Source: Betaproteobacteria bacterium (GTDB lineage Bacteria; Pseudomonadota; Gammaproteobacteria; Burkholderiales; Usitatibacteraceae). From it: a stretch of DNA of 64,000 nucleotides. The notes under the pieces were generated by a model that had not been told where the DNA came from, did not search any database, and saw only the letters and a program-made list of their open reading frames with translations. A program made the translations under genes and the position numbers. Position 1 is the stretch's first letter. Every line of letters begins with the position of its first letter. The stretch covers positions 1,481,501-1,545,500 of the forward strand of contig JADKJU010000001.1 in the NCBI GenBank assembly GCA_016720855.1, written 5' to 3'. Below, piece after piece: positions 38,964-48,257 of this stretch.

Positions 38964-39280
38964 TCGATCAGGCAGATGTTGCGCCCGTTGAAGGTGTCCC
39001 GAAAGCCTGCGTCTATCCATTCCGATGGGTCGTGGAACCGATAAAAATCAAAGTGATACAAGCTTAACCTAGAAACTTCATAAAGTTCAACCAACGCATA
39101 GGTGGGGCTTTTGACGCGCCCGGCATGCCCCAGGGCCCGCAGAAGCCCCCGCACGAGGGTCGTTTTCCCGGCCCCGAGCTCGCCGCGCAGTGTCACCACG
39201 AGCCCCGGCATCACCGCGGGCGCAAGTGCCGCGCCTAGGGCGAGGGTGGCGTTTTCGTCGGGAAGGGGGATCTGGGTCAC
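38822..39280 (-). CDS. tsaE: tRNA threonylcarbamoyladenosine ATPase subunit TsaE
   Basis: A 152-residue P-loop protein needed with TsaB/TsaD for t6A37 modification of tRNAs. GELGAGKTTLVRGLL is the Walker A region; SPTYALVELYE, HFDFYRF and IEWPERARGQLP are family blocks. GTG 39280 was chosen (VTQIPLPDENATLALG); the in-frame ATG 39331 would overlap the divergent queG. A 60-nt stretch (39041-39100) is only about 30% GC, including a TTA codon, unlike its surroundings. Confidence 0.92.
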   Translation of the reverse strand: MTQIPLPDENATLALGAALAPAVMPGLVVTLRGELGAGKTTLVRGLLRALGHAGRVKSPTYALVELYEVSRLSLYHFDFYRFHDPSEWIDAGFRDTFNGRNICLIEWPERARGQLPPADLEVALEMTQPGRAATLTAFSPAGERLLAALRPD

Positions 39281-39316
39281 GGTGTCGAGGCGGCGCTTCG
39301 GGCTACCATCGTCGCG

Positions 39317-40417
39317 ATGGATAAGGCTCATTCTCCCGCCGCCTTGCCCGGCCTCGTCAGGCAATGGGGCCGCGAGGCCGGCTTCGACGACGTGGCAATC
39401 GCGGGTATCGACCTGGCCGAGGAGGAATTGCGACTCCTGGAATGGCTCGGACGCGGATGGCACGGTGCGATGGATTATATGGCACGCCACGGAACGCGCC
39501 GGTCGCGGCCCGCGGAACTGGTGCCCGGGACCGCGAGCGTGGTGACCGTGCGGCTCGACTACTGGCCGGACGGGGCCCGAGGGGCGGGCGAGGTGCTGGC
39601 CGACCCCTCGCTCGCGTATGTCTCCCGCTACGCCCTGGGCCGCGATTACCACAAGGTGCTGCGCTCGAGACTGCAAGCCCTCGCGGACCGCATGGTTTCC
39701 GAACTGGGCGAATTTCCCTACCGCGTCTTCACCGACAGCGCGCCCGTGATGGAGGTGGCCCTCGCCACGCGCGCGGGGCTGGGCTGGCGAGGCAAGCACA
39801 CGCTGCTGCTTTCCCGCAATGCCGGCTCGACCTACTTCCTGGGCGAACTCTTCGTGGGCATCGACCTCGCCGGGGATGCGCCGGTGCAGGAGCACTGCGG
39901 CACGTGCGAACGCTGCATCGAGGCATGCCCGACCAAGGCCATCGTGGCCCCGTACCAACTCGACGCGCGCCGCTGCATCTCCTACCTCACCATCGAGAAC
40001 CCGGGCCCGATCCCCGAGGAATTCCGCGCCGCCATGGGCAACCGCATCTACGGCTGCGACGACTGCCAGCTCGCGTGCCCCTGGAACAAGTACGCCCGCA
40101 AGGCCGCGGTGCCCGACTTCGCCACGCGCAACGGCCTCGATTGCGCGACCCTCGTGGACCTCTTCGCCTGGACCCGCGACGACTTCGAGAGGCGCCTCGA
40201 AGGCTCCGCCATCCGCCGCATCGGCCACACCCGGTGGCTCCGGAACATCGCCGTGGCGCTGGGCAATGCCCCAACCACGCGCGATGTCACCGAGGCCCTG
40301 CGAAGCCGCGTCGAGGACCCCGACCCCATGGTGCGGGAGCACGTCGCCTGGGCCATCGCGAGGCACGAGCGCACGCACGAGCGAAGCGAGGCGGCCGCCC
40401 CATCCATCCGGCGGTGA
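39317..40417 (+). CDS. queG: Epoxyqueuosine reductase
   Basis: A 366-residue cobalamin- and Fe-S-dependent enzyme performing the last step of queuosine synthesis in tRNA. Cluster ligands are in CGTCERCIEACPTKAI and CDDCQLACPWNKYA. The C-terminal HEAT-like repeat (RRIGHTRWLRNIAVALGN) is present. It is divergent from tsaE. Together with tgt (21009-22121) it shows that this organism makes queuosine. Copy B of the long-hairpin element begins 16 nt after its stop. Confidence 0.95.
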   Translation: MDKAHSPAALPGLVRQWGREAGFDDVAIAGIDLAEEELRLLEWLGRGWHGAMDYMARHGTRRSRPAELVPGTASVVTVRLDYWPDGARGAGEVLADPSLAYVSRYALGRDYHKVLRSRLQALADRMVSELGEFPYRVFTDSAPVMEVALATRAGLGWRGKHTLLLSRNAGSTYFLGELFVGIDLAGDAPVQEHCGTCERCIEACPTKAIVAPYQLDARRCISYLTIENPGPIPEEFRAAMGNRIYGCDDCQLACPWNKYARKAAVPDFATRNGLDCATLVDLFAWTRDDFERRLEGSAIRRIGHTRWLRNIAVALGNAPTTRDVTEALRSRVEDPDPMVREHVAWAIARHERTHERSEAAAPSIRR

Positions 40418-40433
40418 CCGATGCCACGGGGCG

Positions 40434-40616
40434 TACGTTCTTCCGGGTTTTTTTATTTGTGGGTTTGTTTTTTATTTTTGCGGCCAGGTCAAATTGCGTC
40501 AGGCGTCACGGGCCGAAGCGATGTCGAGATGCCGCCGAAGCCGCTGCTGGCAGCAATTCAATCTGGCCGCAAAAATAAAAAACAAACCCACAAATAAAAA
40601 AACCCGGAAGAACGTA
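40434..40616. repeat. Long-hairpin element, copy B (54-nt arms, 75-nt loop)
   Basis: Left arm 40434-40487 and right arm 40563-40616 are perfectly complementary over 54 nt. The 75-nt loop (40488-40562) matches copy A's loop without gaps at 49 of 75 positions; 40513-40531 is the most conserved block. A further 6-bp pairing (AATTGC 40492-40497 with GCAATT 40553-40558) extends the stem. The arms are T/A-rich and match copy A's arm at only 28 of 54 positions. Like copy A it lies between convergent genes (queG and the S10 peptidase), 16 and 35 nt from their stops. No open frame or U-tract terminator is seen. Confidence 0.92.
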
Positions 40617-40651
40617 TCCGCGACTGCGCCATTTGCCAGTCGCCTCCCGCG

Positions 40652-42124
40652 CTACGGCGCGACGAACGCCCTCAGGTCCTTCGCCAGCCGCTCCAGCGAC
40701 GGCTTGTGCACGTACATCATGTGCCCCGCCTCGTAGTAGCCCACGGTGAAGTTCCCGCGCAGCTTCGCCTCCACCCCCAGGTGGTCGAAGGTGTAGTCGC
40801 TCGCGAAGTGCGGCGTGGCGAAGTCGTAGTAGCCGTTGGCGACCAGCACCCGCATGTGCGGGTTCATGGCGAGCGCCTTGCGCAGCGTTTCGCCCACGGT
40901 GGCGTAGCGGTTGGCGAAGTCCTTCCATCCCCAGTTGAGGTAGAGCCCCTTGAGCACCTCGTAGGGCGCGTCGGCCTCGAACTTGAGCGTCCGGCGAACG
41001 TAGTCGTTCATCGCCGCGGCGTAGGCCCCGAAGATCTCCGCGAATCCGGGATCGAACTCGAAACGCTCGCCAGCCGAGTCGCGGTCCGTGCCGGTGAAGC
41101 GGCTGTCGAGGCGGCCCACGGTGCGCCCTTCGGCGCGCAGGAGTTCCTTGCAGAAGCGGAAGATCTCGACGCGAAGGTTGGTGCGCGCTACGTACTCCGG
41201 CGTGAGGCCGGTGTAACGCGCGACCCGGGCAGCCACGCCCGAGCGCTCGGCGGCGGAAAGCCCGGCGCCCTTGAAGAGGGCCGCGGCGTACTCGCCTCCC
41301 GCGTAGGCCTCGACTTCGTCGAGCAGGGCCCGAAGCGGCTTCGCCTGCAGGTCCGCGCAGAGCTTTCCGTGATGCCATGCCGTGGCCGCGCAGGTCGGCA
41401 GGAAGAGTACCGGCGGCAGGTCGTTGTTGGCCTCGAATCGCAGCACCGTGAAGTCGAGCGCGCAGGAGATGAGCATCAGACCGTTCAGGTACATCCCGTA
41501 GCGCTCCAGCAGGTGCCCCGAGAGCCCGGCCGCGCGCGTCGTGCCGTAGGACTCGCCGATGAGGTACTTGGGGCTCGACCAGCGCGCGTAGCGCGAGCAG
41601 TAGAGGCGGATGAATTCGCCCACGCTCTCGAGGTCGCGCTTGTATTCGTGGAACTCCGCGACCTTCTCGCCGGCGACCATGCGGCTGTAGCCGGTGCCCA
41701 CGGGATCGATGAACACGAGGTCGGAGCGGTCGAGGAGCGAATGCTCGTTGTCCACGAGCCGGCCCGGGGGCGGTGGCGCGCGGCCCTCGTCGTCCAGCTC
41801 GACGCGCTTCGGTCCCAGGAGTCCAAGGTGTAGCCAGACCGAGCTCGATCCCGGCCCGCCGTTGAAGGAAAAGGTCACGGGGCGCGCTTCGGGCTCCGCG
41901 CCGTCGAGCGTGTAGGCCACGAAGAAGACGCTCGCCCGCGCCTTGTCGCTCTCGGCCTTGCCATCCTTCTCGGATTCCTCCCTCAGCACGATCGTGCCGC
42001 AGGTGACGGTGTAGTCGAGGTCGCGTCCGCCGAGGCGCGCGCGATGGCGCGTGACGGAAAGCCGGTCGGCGGGCGGCGGTTCCTGCGCGGGATTCTTCTT
42101 CTCGTCGTCGTCGCCTTCCTTCAT
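40652..42124 (-). CDS. S10 family serine carboxypeptidase-like protein
   Basis: A 490-residue alpha/beta-hydrolase of peptidase family S10. The oxyanion region FNGGPGSSSVW, the nucleophile GESYGTTRA, the Asp region NGYYDFATP and the His region YEAGHMMY are all intact. From ATG 42124, which has AGGAGAGG upstream, there is no signal peptide and the N-terminus is highly charged, so it is probably cytosolic, unlike fungal S10 enzymes. Upstream extension to 42211 is unsupported. Substrate unknown. Confidence 0.88.
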   Translation of the reverse strand: MKEGDDDEKKNPAQEPPPADRLSVTRHRARLGGRDLDYTVTCGTIVLREESEKDGKAESDKARASVFFVAYTLDGAEPEARPVTFSFNGGPGSSSVWLHLGLLGPKRVELDDEGRAPPPPGRLVDNEHSLLDRSDLVFIDPVGTGYSRMVAGEKVAEFHEYKRDLESVGEFIRLYCSRYARWSSPKYLIGESYGTTRAAGLSGHLLERYGMYLNGLMLISCALDFTVLRFEANNDLPPVLFLPTCAATAWHHGKLCADLQAKPLRALLDEVEAYAGGEYAAALFKGAGLSAAERSGVAARVARYTGLTPEYVARTNLRVEIFRFCKELLRAEGRTVGRLDSRFTGTDRDSAGERFEFDPGFAEIFGAYAAAMNDYVRRTLKFEADAPYEVLKGLYLNWGWKDFANRYATVGETLRKALAMNPHMRVLVANGYYDFATPHFASDYTFDHLGVEAKLRGNFTVGYYEAGHMMYVHKPSLERLAKDLRAFVAP

Positions 42125-42243
42125 CGGGCCACCTCTCCTGTCGGATGCAACGATCATCGTAACCGAAGAGCCGGGCGCGGACGGGATCGCTCGTGGCCGG
42201 CGCGCCACCACGCTAGAATGGCCACCGCGTCCGCCGTACCGCG

Positions 42244-43410
42244 ATGAACCCCTCTCCCGCCATTCCGCGCACCGTCTGGATCCTGGGCTTCGTGAGCCTG
42301 CTGATGGACATCTCCTCCGAGATGATCCACAGCCTGCTGCCGCTCTACCTCACCGTCGGCCTGGGCGCGAGCGCGCTGGCGGTGGGCGTGATCGAGGGCG
42401 TGGCCGAGGCGACGGCCCTCGCGGTCAAGGTGTTCTCGGGGACGCTCTCGGATGCCCTCGGCCACCGCAAGTGGGTCGCGGCAGCGGGTTACGGGCTGGG
42501 GGCGATCTCCAAGCCGCTCTTCGCGCTGGCCTCGGGTCCGTGGCTCGTCTTCGGGGCGCGCTTCATCGACCGGATCGGAAAGGGCATCCGCGGCGCGCCT
42601 CGCGATGCCCTCATCGCGGACGTGACCCCTGCGGAGTCGCGCGGCGCGGCCTTCGGCCTGCGCCAGTCCCTGGACACCGTGGGCGCCTTCGTCGGCCCCC
42701 TGCTCGCCATGGCGCTCATGCTCGCGTGGGCGAACGATTTCCGCGCCGTGTTCTGGGTGGCCGTGATCCCGGGGGCCCTGTCGTTCCTGCTGCTGGCCAT
42801 TGCCGTGCGCGAGCCGAAGCGCAAGTCCGAGGCCGGGCCGCGCGTGCCGTTTTCGTGGCGCGCGGCCCGCGGGCTGGGCCGCGCGTTCTGGTGGGCGACG
42901 GCTGCCGGCACCACGCTCACGCTGGCCCGTTTCAGTGAGGCCTTTCTCGTGCTGCGCGCACAGGACCTCGGCGTTGCGCTCGCGATGATCCCGCTCGTGA
43001 TGGTGGGCATGAACATCGTGTTCGCCGTCATCGCCTATCCGGCGGGGCGGCTGGCGGACCACCTGGGCACGCGCGGGCTGCTCGCGATCGGCACCGCGGT
43101 GCTCGTCGCGGCCGACGTCGCGCTCGCCCTCGCCTCCGGCGCGCTGGCGCTTGCCGCGGGAGTCGCGCTCTGGGGTGTGCACATGGGCCTCACCCAGGGG
43201 CTGCTCTCGGCCATGGTGGCGGCGGCGGCCCCGCCCGAACGCCGCGGCACGGCCTTCGGCGTCTTCAACCTCGCGTGCGGCGCAGCGATGCTAGTGGCCA
43301 GCGTGCTTGCCGGCGCCCTCTGGTACTACACGGGCCCGCAGTCAACTTTCCTCGCGGGCGCTATGCTGGCCGCCGCCGCGATCGCGGTCACGCGCTTCGC
43401 GGCACGATGA
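42244..43410 (+). CDS. Major facilitator superfamily transporter
   Basis: A 388-residue protein with about 12 membrane spans. The first inter-helix loop reads GTLSDALGHRKW, matching the MFS motif A pattern, and GVIEGVAEATALAVKV and RIGKGIRGAPRDALI are typical of a bacterial drug/metabolite exporter subgroup. Substrate unknown. Its last 23 nt overlap the end of the convergent GGDEF-EAL gene. Confidence 0.88.
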   Translation: MNPSPAIPRTVWILGFVSLLMDISSEMIHSLLPLYLTVGLGASALAVGVIEGVAEATALAVKVFSGTLSDALGHRKWVAAAGYGLGAISKPLFALASGPWLVFGARFIDRIGKGIRGAPRDALIADVTPAESRGAAFGLRQSLDTVGAFVGPLLAMALMLAWANDFRAVFWVAVIPGALSFLLLAIAVREPKRKSEAGPRVPFSWRAARGLGRAFWWATAAGTTLTLARFSEAFLVLRAQDLGVALAMIPLVMVGMNIVFAVIAYPAGRLADHLGTRGLLAIGTAVLVAADVALALASGALALAAGVALWGVHMGLTQGLLSAMVAAAAPPERRGTAFGVFNLACGAAMLVASVLAGALWYYTGPQSTFLAGAMLAAAAIAVTRFAAR

Positions 43411-45877
43411 CGGTAGGCGCGCCGGGCTCGTCCCGGTGCGCGGCCAGGTACATGGCCATCGCCTCGGCCGGCAGCGGCGGGCTCGCGAGGAAGCCCTGCA
43501 TCTCCTCGCAGCCGCGCTCGCGCAGGAAATCGAGCTGCGCCACGGTCTCCACGCCCTCGGCGATCGAGGTGATGCCCATGTTGCGCGCCAGGTCGATGAT
43601 GGCCGCCGAGATCGCCCGGTCGTTGGGGTCGTCGGCGATGTCGCGCACGAACGAGCGGTCGATCTTCAGCTTCTCGATCGGGAAGCGCTTCAGGAGGGCA
43701 AGCGAGGAATGCCCGGTGCCGAAGTCGTCGATCGCGAGCCTCACGCCCAGCAGGCGCAGCCCGTCCAGGGTACGCATGAGATCGGGCGTCTCCTTCATCA
43801 GCATGCTCTCGGTCAGGTCGAACTCGAGCCACTCGGCATCCAGGCCGGCTTCATCGAGCGCCCTCCCGACGTCCGCGACCAGGTTCTTCTGCCTGAACTG
43901 GATCGCCGCCAGGTTCACCACCACGGGCACTCGCGGCAGGCCGGAGTCTTGCCAAAGGCGGTTCTGCCGGCACGCATTGCGCAATACCCAGCCGCCAATG
44001 GGCATGATGAGCCCGCGCTGCTCCGCGACCGGGATGAAGTCGTTCGGCATCACCACCGATCCGTCGCCTTGCGGCCAGCGGATCAGGGCCTCCACGCCCA
44101 CCACCCGGCCGGTGTCGACGCGAACCTGGGGCTGGTAATGGATCTCGAAGCCCTCCTCGCGGATCGCCTCCCGAAGCCTCGTCTCCAGTGAAAGCGTATT
44201 GAACGCCGTCTGCGACAATCGCTCGCTGAAGAACTGGTAGTTGCTGCGTCCGCGGTCCTTGGCGAGGTACATCGCCGCATCCGCGTTCTTGATGAGCGTG
44301 TCCGCGTTGGCGCCATCGCGCGGAAAGACGGCAATGCCGATGGAGGGGCTGACCGTGAGGTCGTGCCCCTCGAGCACGACCGGCTCGGAGACCGCCGCGA
44401 GGAGCTTGTCCGCCACCGCCGCCGGGGACTGCTCGTCCTCGAGGTCGGGAAGGACCACCAGGAACTCGTCCCCTCCCAGGCGCGAAATCACGTCCACCGA
44501 GCGAAGCGCCCCCTCGAGGCGGGACGCGACCAGCCGCAGCAGGGCATCGCCCGCGGCATGGCCCAGGGAATCGTTCACCGTCTTGAAGTTGTCCAGGTCG
44601 ATGAACAGGATGCCGACCTTCGATTCGCGCCGCCGCGCCGAGGCGAGGATGAACTCGATGCGATCCATGAGGAGAGCGCGGTTGGGCAGCCCCGTGAGCG
44701 TGTCGTGGTGGGCAAGGAAGTGGATGCGCGCCTCGGCCTCCTTGCGGTCGCGGATGTCGCGGATCACCGTCATGCGATAGTGCTTGTCCTTGTAGGGCAT
44801 CACCTTTCCGGTCTGCTCCACCACGATGCGGCTGCCGTCCTTGTGCAGGAGCACCGCCTCGTACACGCGCTCGTAGCCCATGCGGATGTTGTTGAGCACC
44901 GTGTCGCGCGATTCGGGCGCCACGAAGTCGAGCACGGGTTGGCCGACGAGCTCCTCGTAGCGGTACCCGAAAAGGCGGAGCACGGCATCGTTGCAGTCCG
45001 TGAACACCCCGTTCTCGTGGAACACGATTCCCTCGTGCGTGGCGTCGGAAAACTTGCGCAGCCGCTCCTCGCTGTCGCGCACCGCCTGCTCCGAATGCCG
45101 GTGGCGCGTGATGTCGGAGATCAGCACGAAGGCCGCCGCGACCGTCCCTTCCTCGGCGAACTGCGGCAGCAGATTCACCTCGATCACGCGCTCGCCGCCG
45201 TCCGCGCCCGGAATCTTCCGCTCGTAGGTGGTGGTCTCGCCTTTCACGACGCGCTGGATGTAGGGCTCTATCTGCCGGTAGCCCTCCGCGCCGATGATCT
45301 CCTCCACCGTGTGCCCGATGATCGAATCGACGTCCCAGCCCCATGTGGAGGCATAGCCTTTGTTCGCGAAGAGGCAGCGCATGTCCGGAGCGGTGAAATG
45401 CGAGATGAGCACCGGCACGTTGTCCGCCAGAAGGCGGATCTCCTGCTCCCGCGCCCGCGCCTTGAGCTCGGCGTTGCGCCGCTCGCTGATGTCGTGGCAG
45501 GTGCCAAGGTAGCCCGCCAACCGCCCTGTCCCGTCGGTGACCGGCTCCGCGGAGTGGTGCACCCATCCGTACTCGCCGTCGGCGCGGCGCAGGCGGAATT
45601 CCGTCTCCAGGCGGCGGCGCAGGCCGTAGGCCTCCGTCCACTGCCGGCCGAGCGCTTCGCGGTCATCCGGGTGGGCGGAGCCGAGCCAGCCGGCACCGCG
45701 CTCGACCTCGATTGCGCGCCCGGTGAAATCCGTCCAGGCCTGGTTCACGAAGCTGCACCCGCCCTCGCCATCCGCGCACCACACCAGGCTGGGGAAGGCA
45801 TCGAAAAGCGCCGCGTGGACGGCCGGGTCATCGAGGACCTCGGCGGTACTGCGCTTGTGCGGTTCGTGGAGCGTCAT
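43388..45877 (-). CDS. Multi-PAS GGDEF-EAL cyclic di-GMP signalling protein
   Basis: An 829-residue soluble protein. Three PAS/PAC modules fill about residues 20-395, followed by GGDEF (intact RLGGDEF) and EAL (GVEALIRW, DDFGTGHSSLALLKRFP, AEGVET). Both catalytic signatures are present. No membrane segment is seen, so it probably senses a cytosolic cue through its PAS domains. The start at MTLHEPHKR was chosen; the frame open to 46069 is Arg/Gly-rich and looks non-coding. Confidence 0.92.
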   Translation of the reverse strand: MTLHEPHKRSTAEVLDDPAVHAALFDAFPSLVWCADGEGGCSFVNQAWTDFTGRAIEVERGAGWLGSAHPDDREALGRQWTEAYGLRRRLETEFRLRRADGEYGWVHHSAEPVTDGTGRLAGYLGTCHDISERRNAELKARAREQEIRLLADNVPVLISHFTAPDMRCLFANKGYASTWGWDVDSIIGHTVEEIIGAEGYRQIEPYIQRVVKGETTTYERKIPGADGGERVIEVNLLPQFAEEGTVAAAFVLISDITRHRHSEQAVRDSEERLRKFSDATHEGIVFHENGVFTDCNDAVLRLFGYRYEELVGQPVLDFVAPESRDTVLNNIRMGYERVYEAVLLHKDGSRIVVEQTGKVMPYKDKHYRMTVIRDIRDRKEAEARIHFLAHHDTLTGLPNRALLMDRIEFILASARRRESKVGILFIDLDNFKTVNDSLGHAAGDALLRLVASRLEGALRSVDVISRLGGDEFLVVLPDLEDEQSPAAVADKLLAAVSEPVVLEGHDLTVSPSIGIAVFPRDGANADTLIKNADAAMYLAKDRGRSNYQFFSERLSQTAFNTLSLETRLREAIREEGFEIHYQPQVRVDTGRVVGVEALIRWPQGDGSVVMPNDFIPVAEQRGLIMPIGGWVLRNACRQNRLWQDSGLPRVPVVVNLAAIQFRQKNLVADVGRALDEAGLDAEWLEFDLTESMLMKETPDLMRTLDGLRLLGVRLAIDDFGTGHSSLALLKRFPIEKLKIDRSFVRDIADDPNDRAISAAIIDLARNMGITSIAEGVETVAQLDFLRERGCEEMQGFLASPPLPAEAMAMYLAAHRDEPGAPTVIVPRSA

Positions 45878-46164
45878 GGCCAGTGGAATGGAGTCGTGTC
45901 GAGCACGCCCTGAAGCTATCACGGCGGATCGTGGCGCAATTGTGCCACCGCGCACAGGCGGTATTTCAACCGAAACCGGGCGCGACGCGTCCCGGATCCG
46001 GCCCGATCGCCGGCATCCGGCCCGACCGCCGGCATCCGGCCGCACGACCTGGCCACGGTGCCCCGCCACGGGAGTTGACGCCAGTCAAGCCGGCCAGGCG
46101 GGCCCGACGATTCAATAGTGCTATCTTTCGCCTTCTCTTTGCATTCAACCAAGGGAGATCCCCC
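45878..46164. other. Intergenic region with a short tandem repeat
   Basis: These 287 bp separate two divergent genes and must hold both promoters, though none is convincing by eye. A 19-bp unit is repeated head to tail at 46002-46020 and 46021-46039 with one mismatch (core CGCCGGCATCCGG). Confidence 0.5.
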
Positions 46165-47157
46165 ATGAAGCACCGCACCCTGGGCGCGCTCGCCGCCTTC
46201 CTGTTCGCCTGCGTGGCGTCGACCGCAGCGACGGCGCAGCAGAAGCTGTTCGTGTACACCTCGATGAAGGAGTCCCTCATCGGCGGGCTGAAGACGGCCT
46301 TCGTGAAGAAGCACCCCGAAATCAACATGGACTACCAGTCGGCCGGCGCCGGCAAGCTCATGGCCAAGATCGCGGCCGAGCGCGAGTCCGGCAAGATCCT
46401 CGCCGACGTCCTTTGGACCAGCGAAGTCCCGGATTTCTACCAGCTCAAGGCGCAGGGCATGCTCCAGCCCTACATCCCCGCCGAGATCAAGTCCCTGGTC
46501 AATCCGCTGCCGGAATACGACGGATCCTTCACGGCCGTTCGCCTCGGGACGCTAGGCATCGCTTACAACACCCGGCTCATCAAGACGCCCCCGCAGAACT
46601 GGCAGGATCTCCAGAAGCCCGCCTTCAAGGGTGCGTTCGGCATCGCCAACCCGGCGCTCTCGGGCACGGCCTACATGAGCGTGGCCCTCCTGTCCAAGGC
46701 GTTCGGCTGGTCCTACTTCGAGGCCCTGCGCGCCAACGGCGCGAAGATGGGCAAGGGCTCCGGGCAGGTCGTGGACGACACGGCCTCCGGCGACCTGGTG
46801 GCGAGCCTCGCGGTGGACTACATCACCCTCGACAAGATCGGCAAGGGCGCCACCCTCGCGCTCGCCTACCCGCCGGAAATGCTGGTGATCCCGAGTCCGG
46901 TCGCGATCTTCAAGGGCAGCCCCAACACCGAGGCGGCGAAGAAATTCGTCGACTTCGTCCTGTCGAAGGAAGGCCAGACGATCATCGCGAACGAAGGAAC
47001 GCTCCCGGTCCGCACGGACGTCCAGGTCCCGGCGAAGTTCAACCTGCCGGCAGTTGCCGACGCCATGAAGCGCGCCATCAAGATCGACTATGTCCAGCTG
47101 ATGGCGGAGAAGGAAGCCGCCGTCAAGAAGTTCTCCGACATCATGCAGAAGAAGTAG
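46165..47157 (+). CDS. ABC transporter periplasmic solute-binding protein (FbpA/AfuA-like)
   Basis: A 330-residue secreted binding protein. The signal peptide covers about residues 1-24 (cleavage near TAA-TAQQ). The mature protein matches the iron/polyamine-type type II binding fold: KLFVYTSMKESLIGGL at the start, DVLWTSEVPDFYQLK, LGIAYNTRLI, and a Tyr-Pro-Pro segment (LALAYPPEM) at the ligand cleft. Ferric iron is a family-based guess; other anions or phosphonates are possible. AAGGGA precedes the ATG. First gene of a four-gene ABC operon. Confidence 0.85.
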   Translation: MKHRTLGALAAFLFACVASTAATAQQKLFVYTSMKESLIGGLKTAFVKKHPEINMDYQSAGAGKLMAKIAAERESGKILADVLWTSEVPDFYQLKAQGMLQPYIPAEIKSLVNPLPEYDGSFTAVRLGTLGIAYNTRLIKTPPQNWQDLQKPAFKGAFGIANPALSGTAYMSVALLSKAFGWSYFEALRANGAKMGKGSGQVVDDTASGDLVASLAVDYITLDKIGKGATLALAYPPEMLVIPSPVAIFKGSPNTEAAKKFVDFVLSKEGQTIIANEGTLPVRTDVQVPAKFNLPAVADAMKRAIKIDYVQLMAEKEAAVKKFSDIMQKK

Positions 47158-47168
47158 CCGGCCGCAAC

Positions 47169-48257
47169 GTGGCCGGCGTTCGCATCGAGGGCCTGGCGAA
47201 GGCCTACGGTTCCCATCGCGTCCATTCGAACCTGGATCTCGAGGTGACCGAGGGGCAGTGCTTCACGCTGCTCGGCCCCTCCGGCTGCGGCAAGACGGTG
47301 CTCATGCGGCTGCTGGCCGGGTTCGAAGCGGCCGACGCCGGACGCATCCTCATCGGCGACGCCGTCGTCGCCGACGCGGCCCGAGGCATCGACGTTCCCC
47401 CGAACGAGCGCGGCATCGGCATGGTCTTCCAGGACTATGCCGTCTGGCCGCACATGACGGTCTTCGACAACATCGCCTACCCGCTCAAAATCGCCCGCGT
47501 GTCCGAGGGCGAATTGCGCAGCCGCACCGAGGAGGCGGTGGCGCAGGTGGGACTCACCGGGCTCGCCTCGCGCCTTCCCTCCCAGCTCTCGGGCGGCCAG
47601 CAGCAGCGGGTGGCGCTCGCACGCGCCCTCGTGTCCCGGCCGAAGCTTCTGCTGCTCGACGAGCCGCTCAACAACCTGGACGCCAACCTGCGCGAGGAGA
47701 TGCGCTTCGAGATCAAGGAGCTGCAGCAGCGCCTGGGCATCACGGTTCTCTATGTCACGCACGACCAGGAGATCGCTCTCGCCATCGCCGACCGCATGGC
47801 GGTGATGGACGCCTCCGGACGAGTTCGCCAGGCGGGCGCTCCCGACGAGCTCTTCGACCATCCCGGCGACAGCTACGTCTTCCGCTTCCTCGGCATCGCG
47901 AATTTCCTGCAGGTGCGCCGCGAAGGCGGTGACCTGCGGCTCGCCGACGGAACGACGCCGTGGCGCGGCCCCGCGCCCGACCGGGAGGGTGGGCGCATCG
48001 CGGTCGGGTTCCGGCCCAGCGACGTCATCCTGACCCGTGAAGGCGACGGATTGCCGGGCGTCGTCCGGCGGGCCAGCTTCCTCGGCGCCCAGATGGACTA
48101 TCTCGTCGAAGTGGGCGGCACGACGATCCGCGCCGCCATCGAGAGCAGCCACGCCTTCCGGACCGGGATCGACCTGGCGGAGGGCGAGCCCTGCCGCGTC
48201 GGCTTCCACGCCGTTCAGTGGTTCGACGCCGACGCCCTCGAAGGGCAAACCGCATGA
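47169..48257 (+). CDS. ABC transporter ATP-binding protein (first of two)
   Basis: A 362-residue ATPase starting with GTG 47169, 11 nt after the binding-protein gene. Walker A GPSGCGKT, Q-loop FQDYAVWPHM, signature LSGGQQQR, Walker B LLLLDEPL and the H-loop THD are all intact. A C-terminal TOBE-like regulatory domain starts at about residue 240. Its stop overlaps the permease start (ATGA). A second ATPase gene lies after the permease. Confidence 0.9.
   Translation: MAGVRIEGLAKAYGSHRVHSNLDLEVTEGQCFTLLGPSGCGKTVLMRLLAGFEAADAGRILIGDAVVADAARGIDVPPNERGIGMVFQDYAVWPHMTVFDNIAYPLKIARVSEGELRSRTEEAVAQVGLTGLASRLPSQLSGGQQQRVALARALVSRPKLLLLDEPLNNLDANLREEMRFEIKELQQRLGITVLYVTHDQEIALAIADRMAVMDASGRVRQAGAPDELFDHPGDSYVFRFLGIANFLQVRREGGDLRLADGTTPWRGPAPDREGGRIAVGFRPSDVILTREGDGLPGVVRRASFLGAQMDYLVEVGGTTIRAAIESSHAFRTGIDLAEGEPCRVGFHAVQWFDADALEGQTA

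Noticed and set aside
40434..40616. Hairpin elements as integron attC sites or a retron RNA
   Set aside because: No integrase or reverse transcriptase gene is nearby, no attC R-box pattern is seen at the arm ends, and the perfect 54-bp stems do not match either class.
45883..46164. N-terminal extension of the solute-binding protein
   Set aside because: The in-frame sequence is low-complexity and would place the signal peptide internally; ATG 46165 has a good ribosome site.
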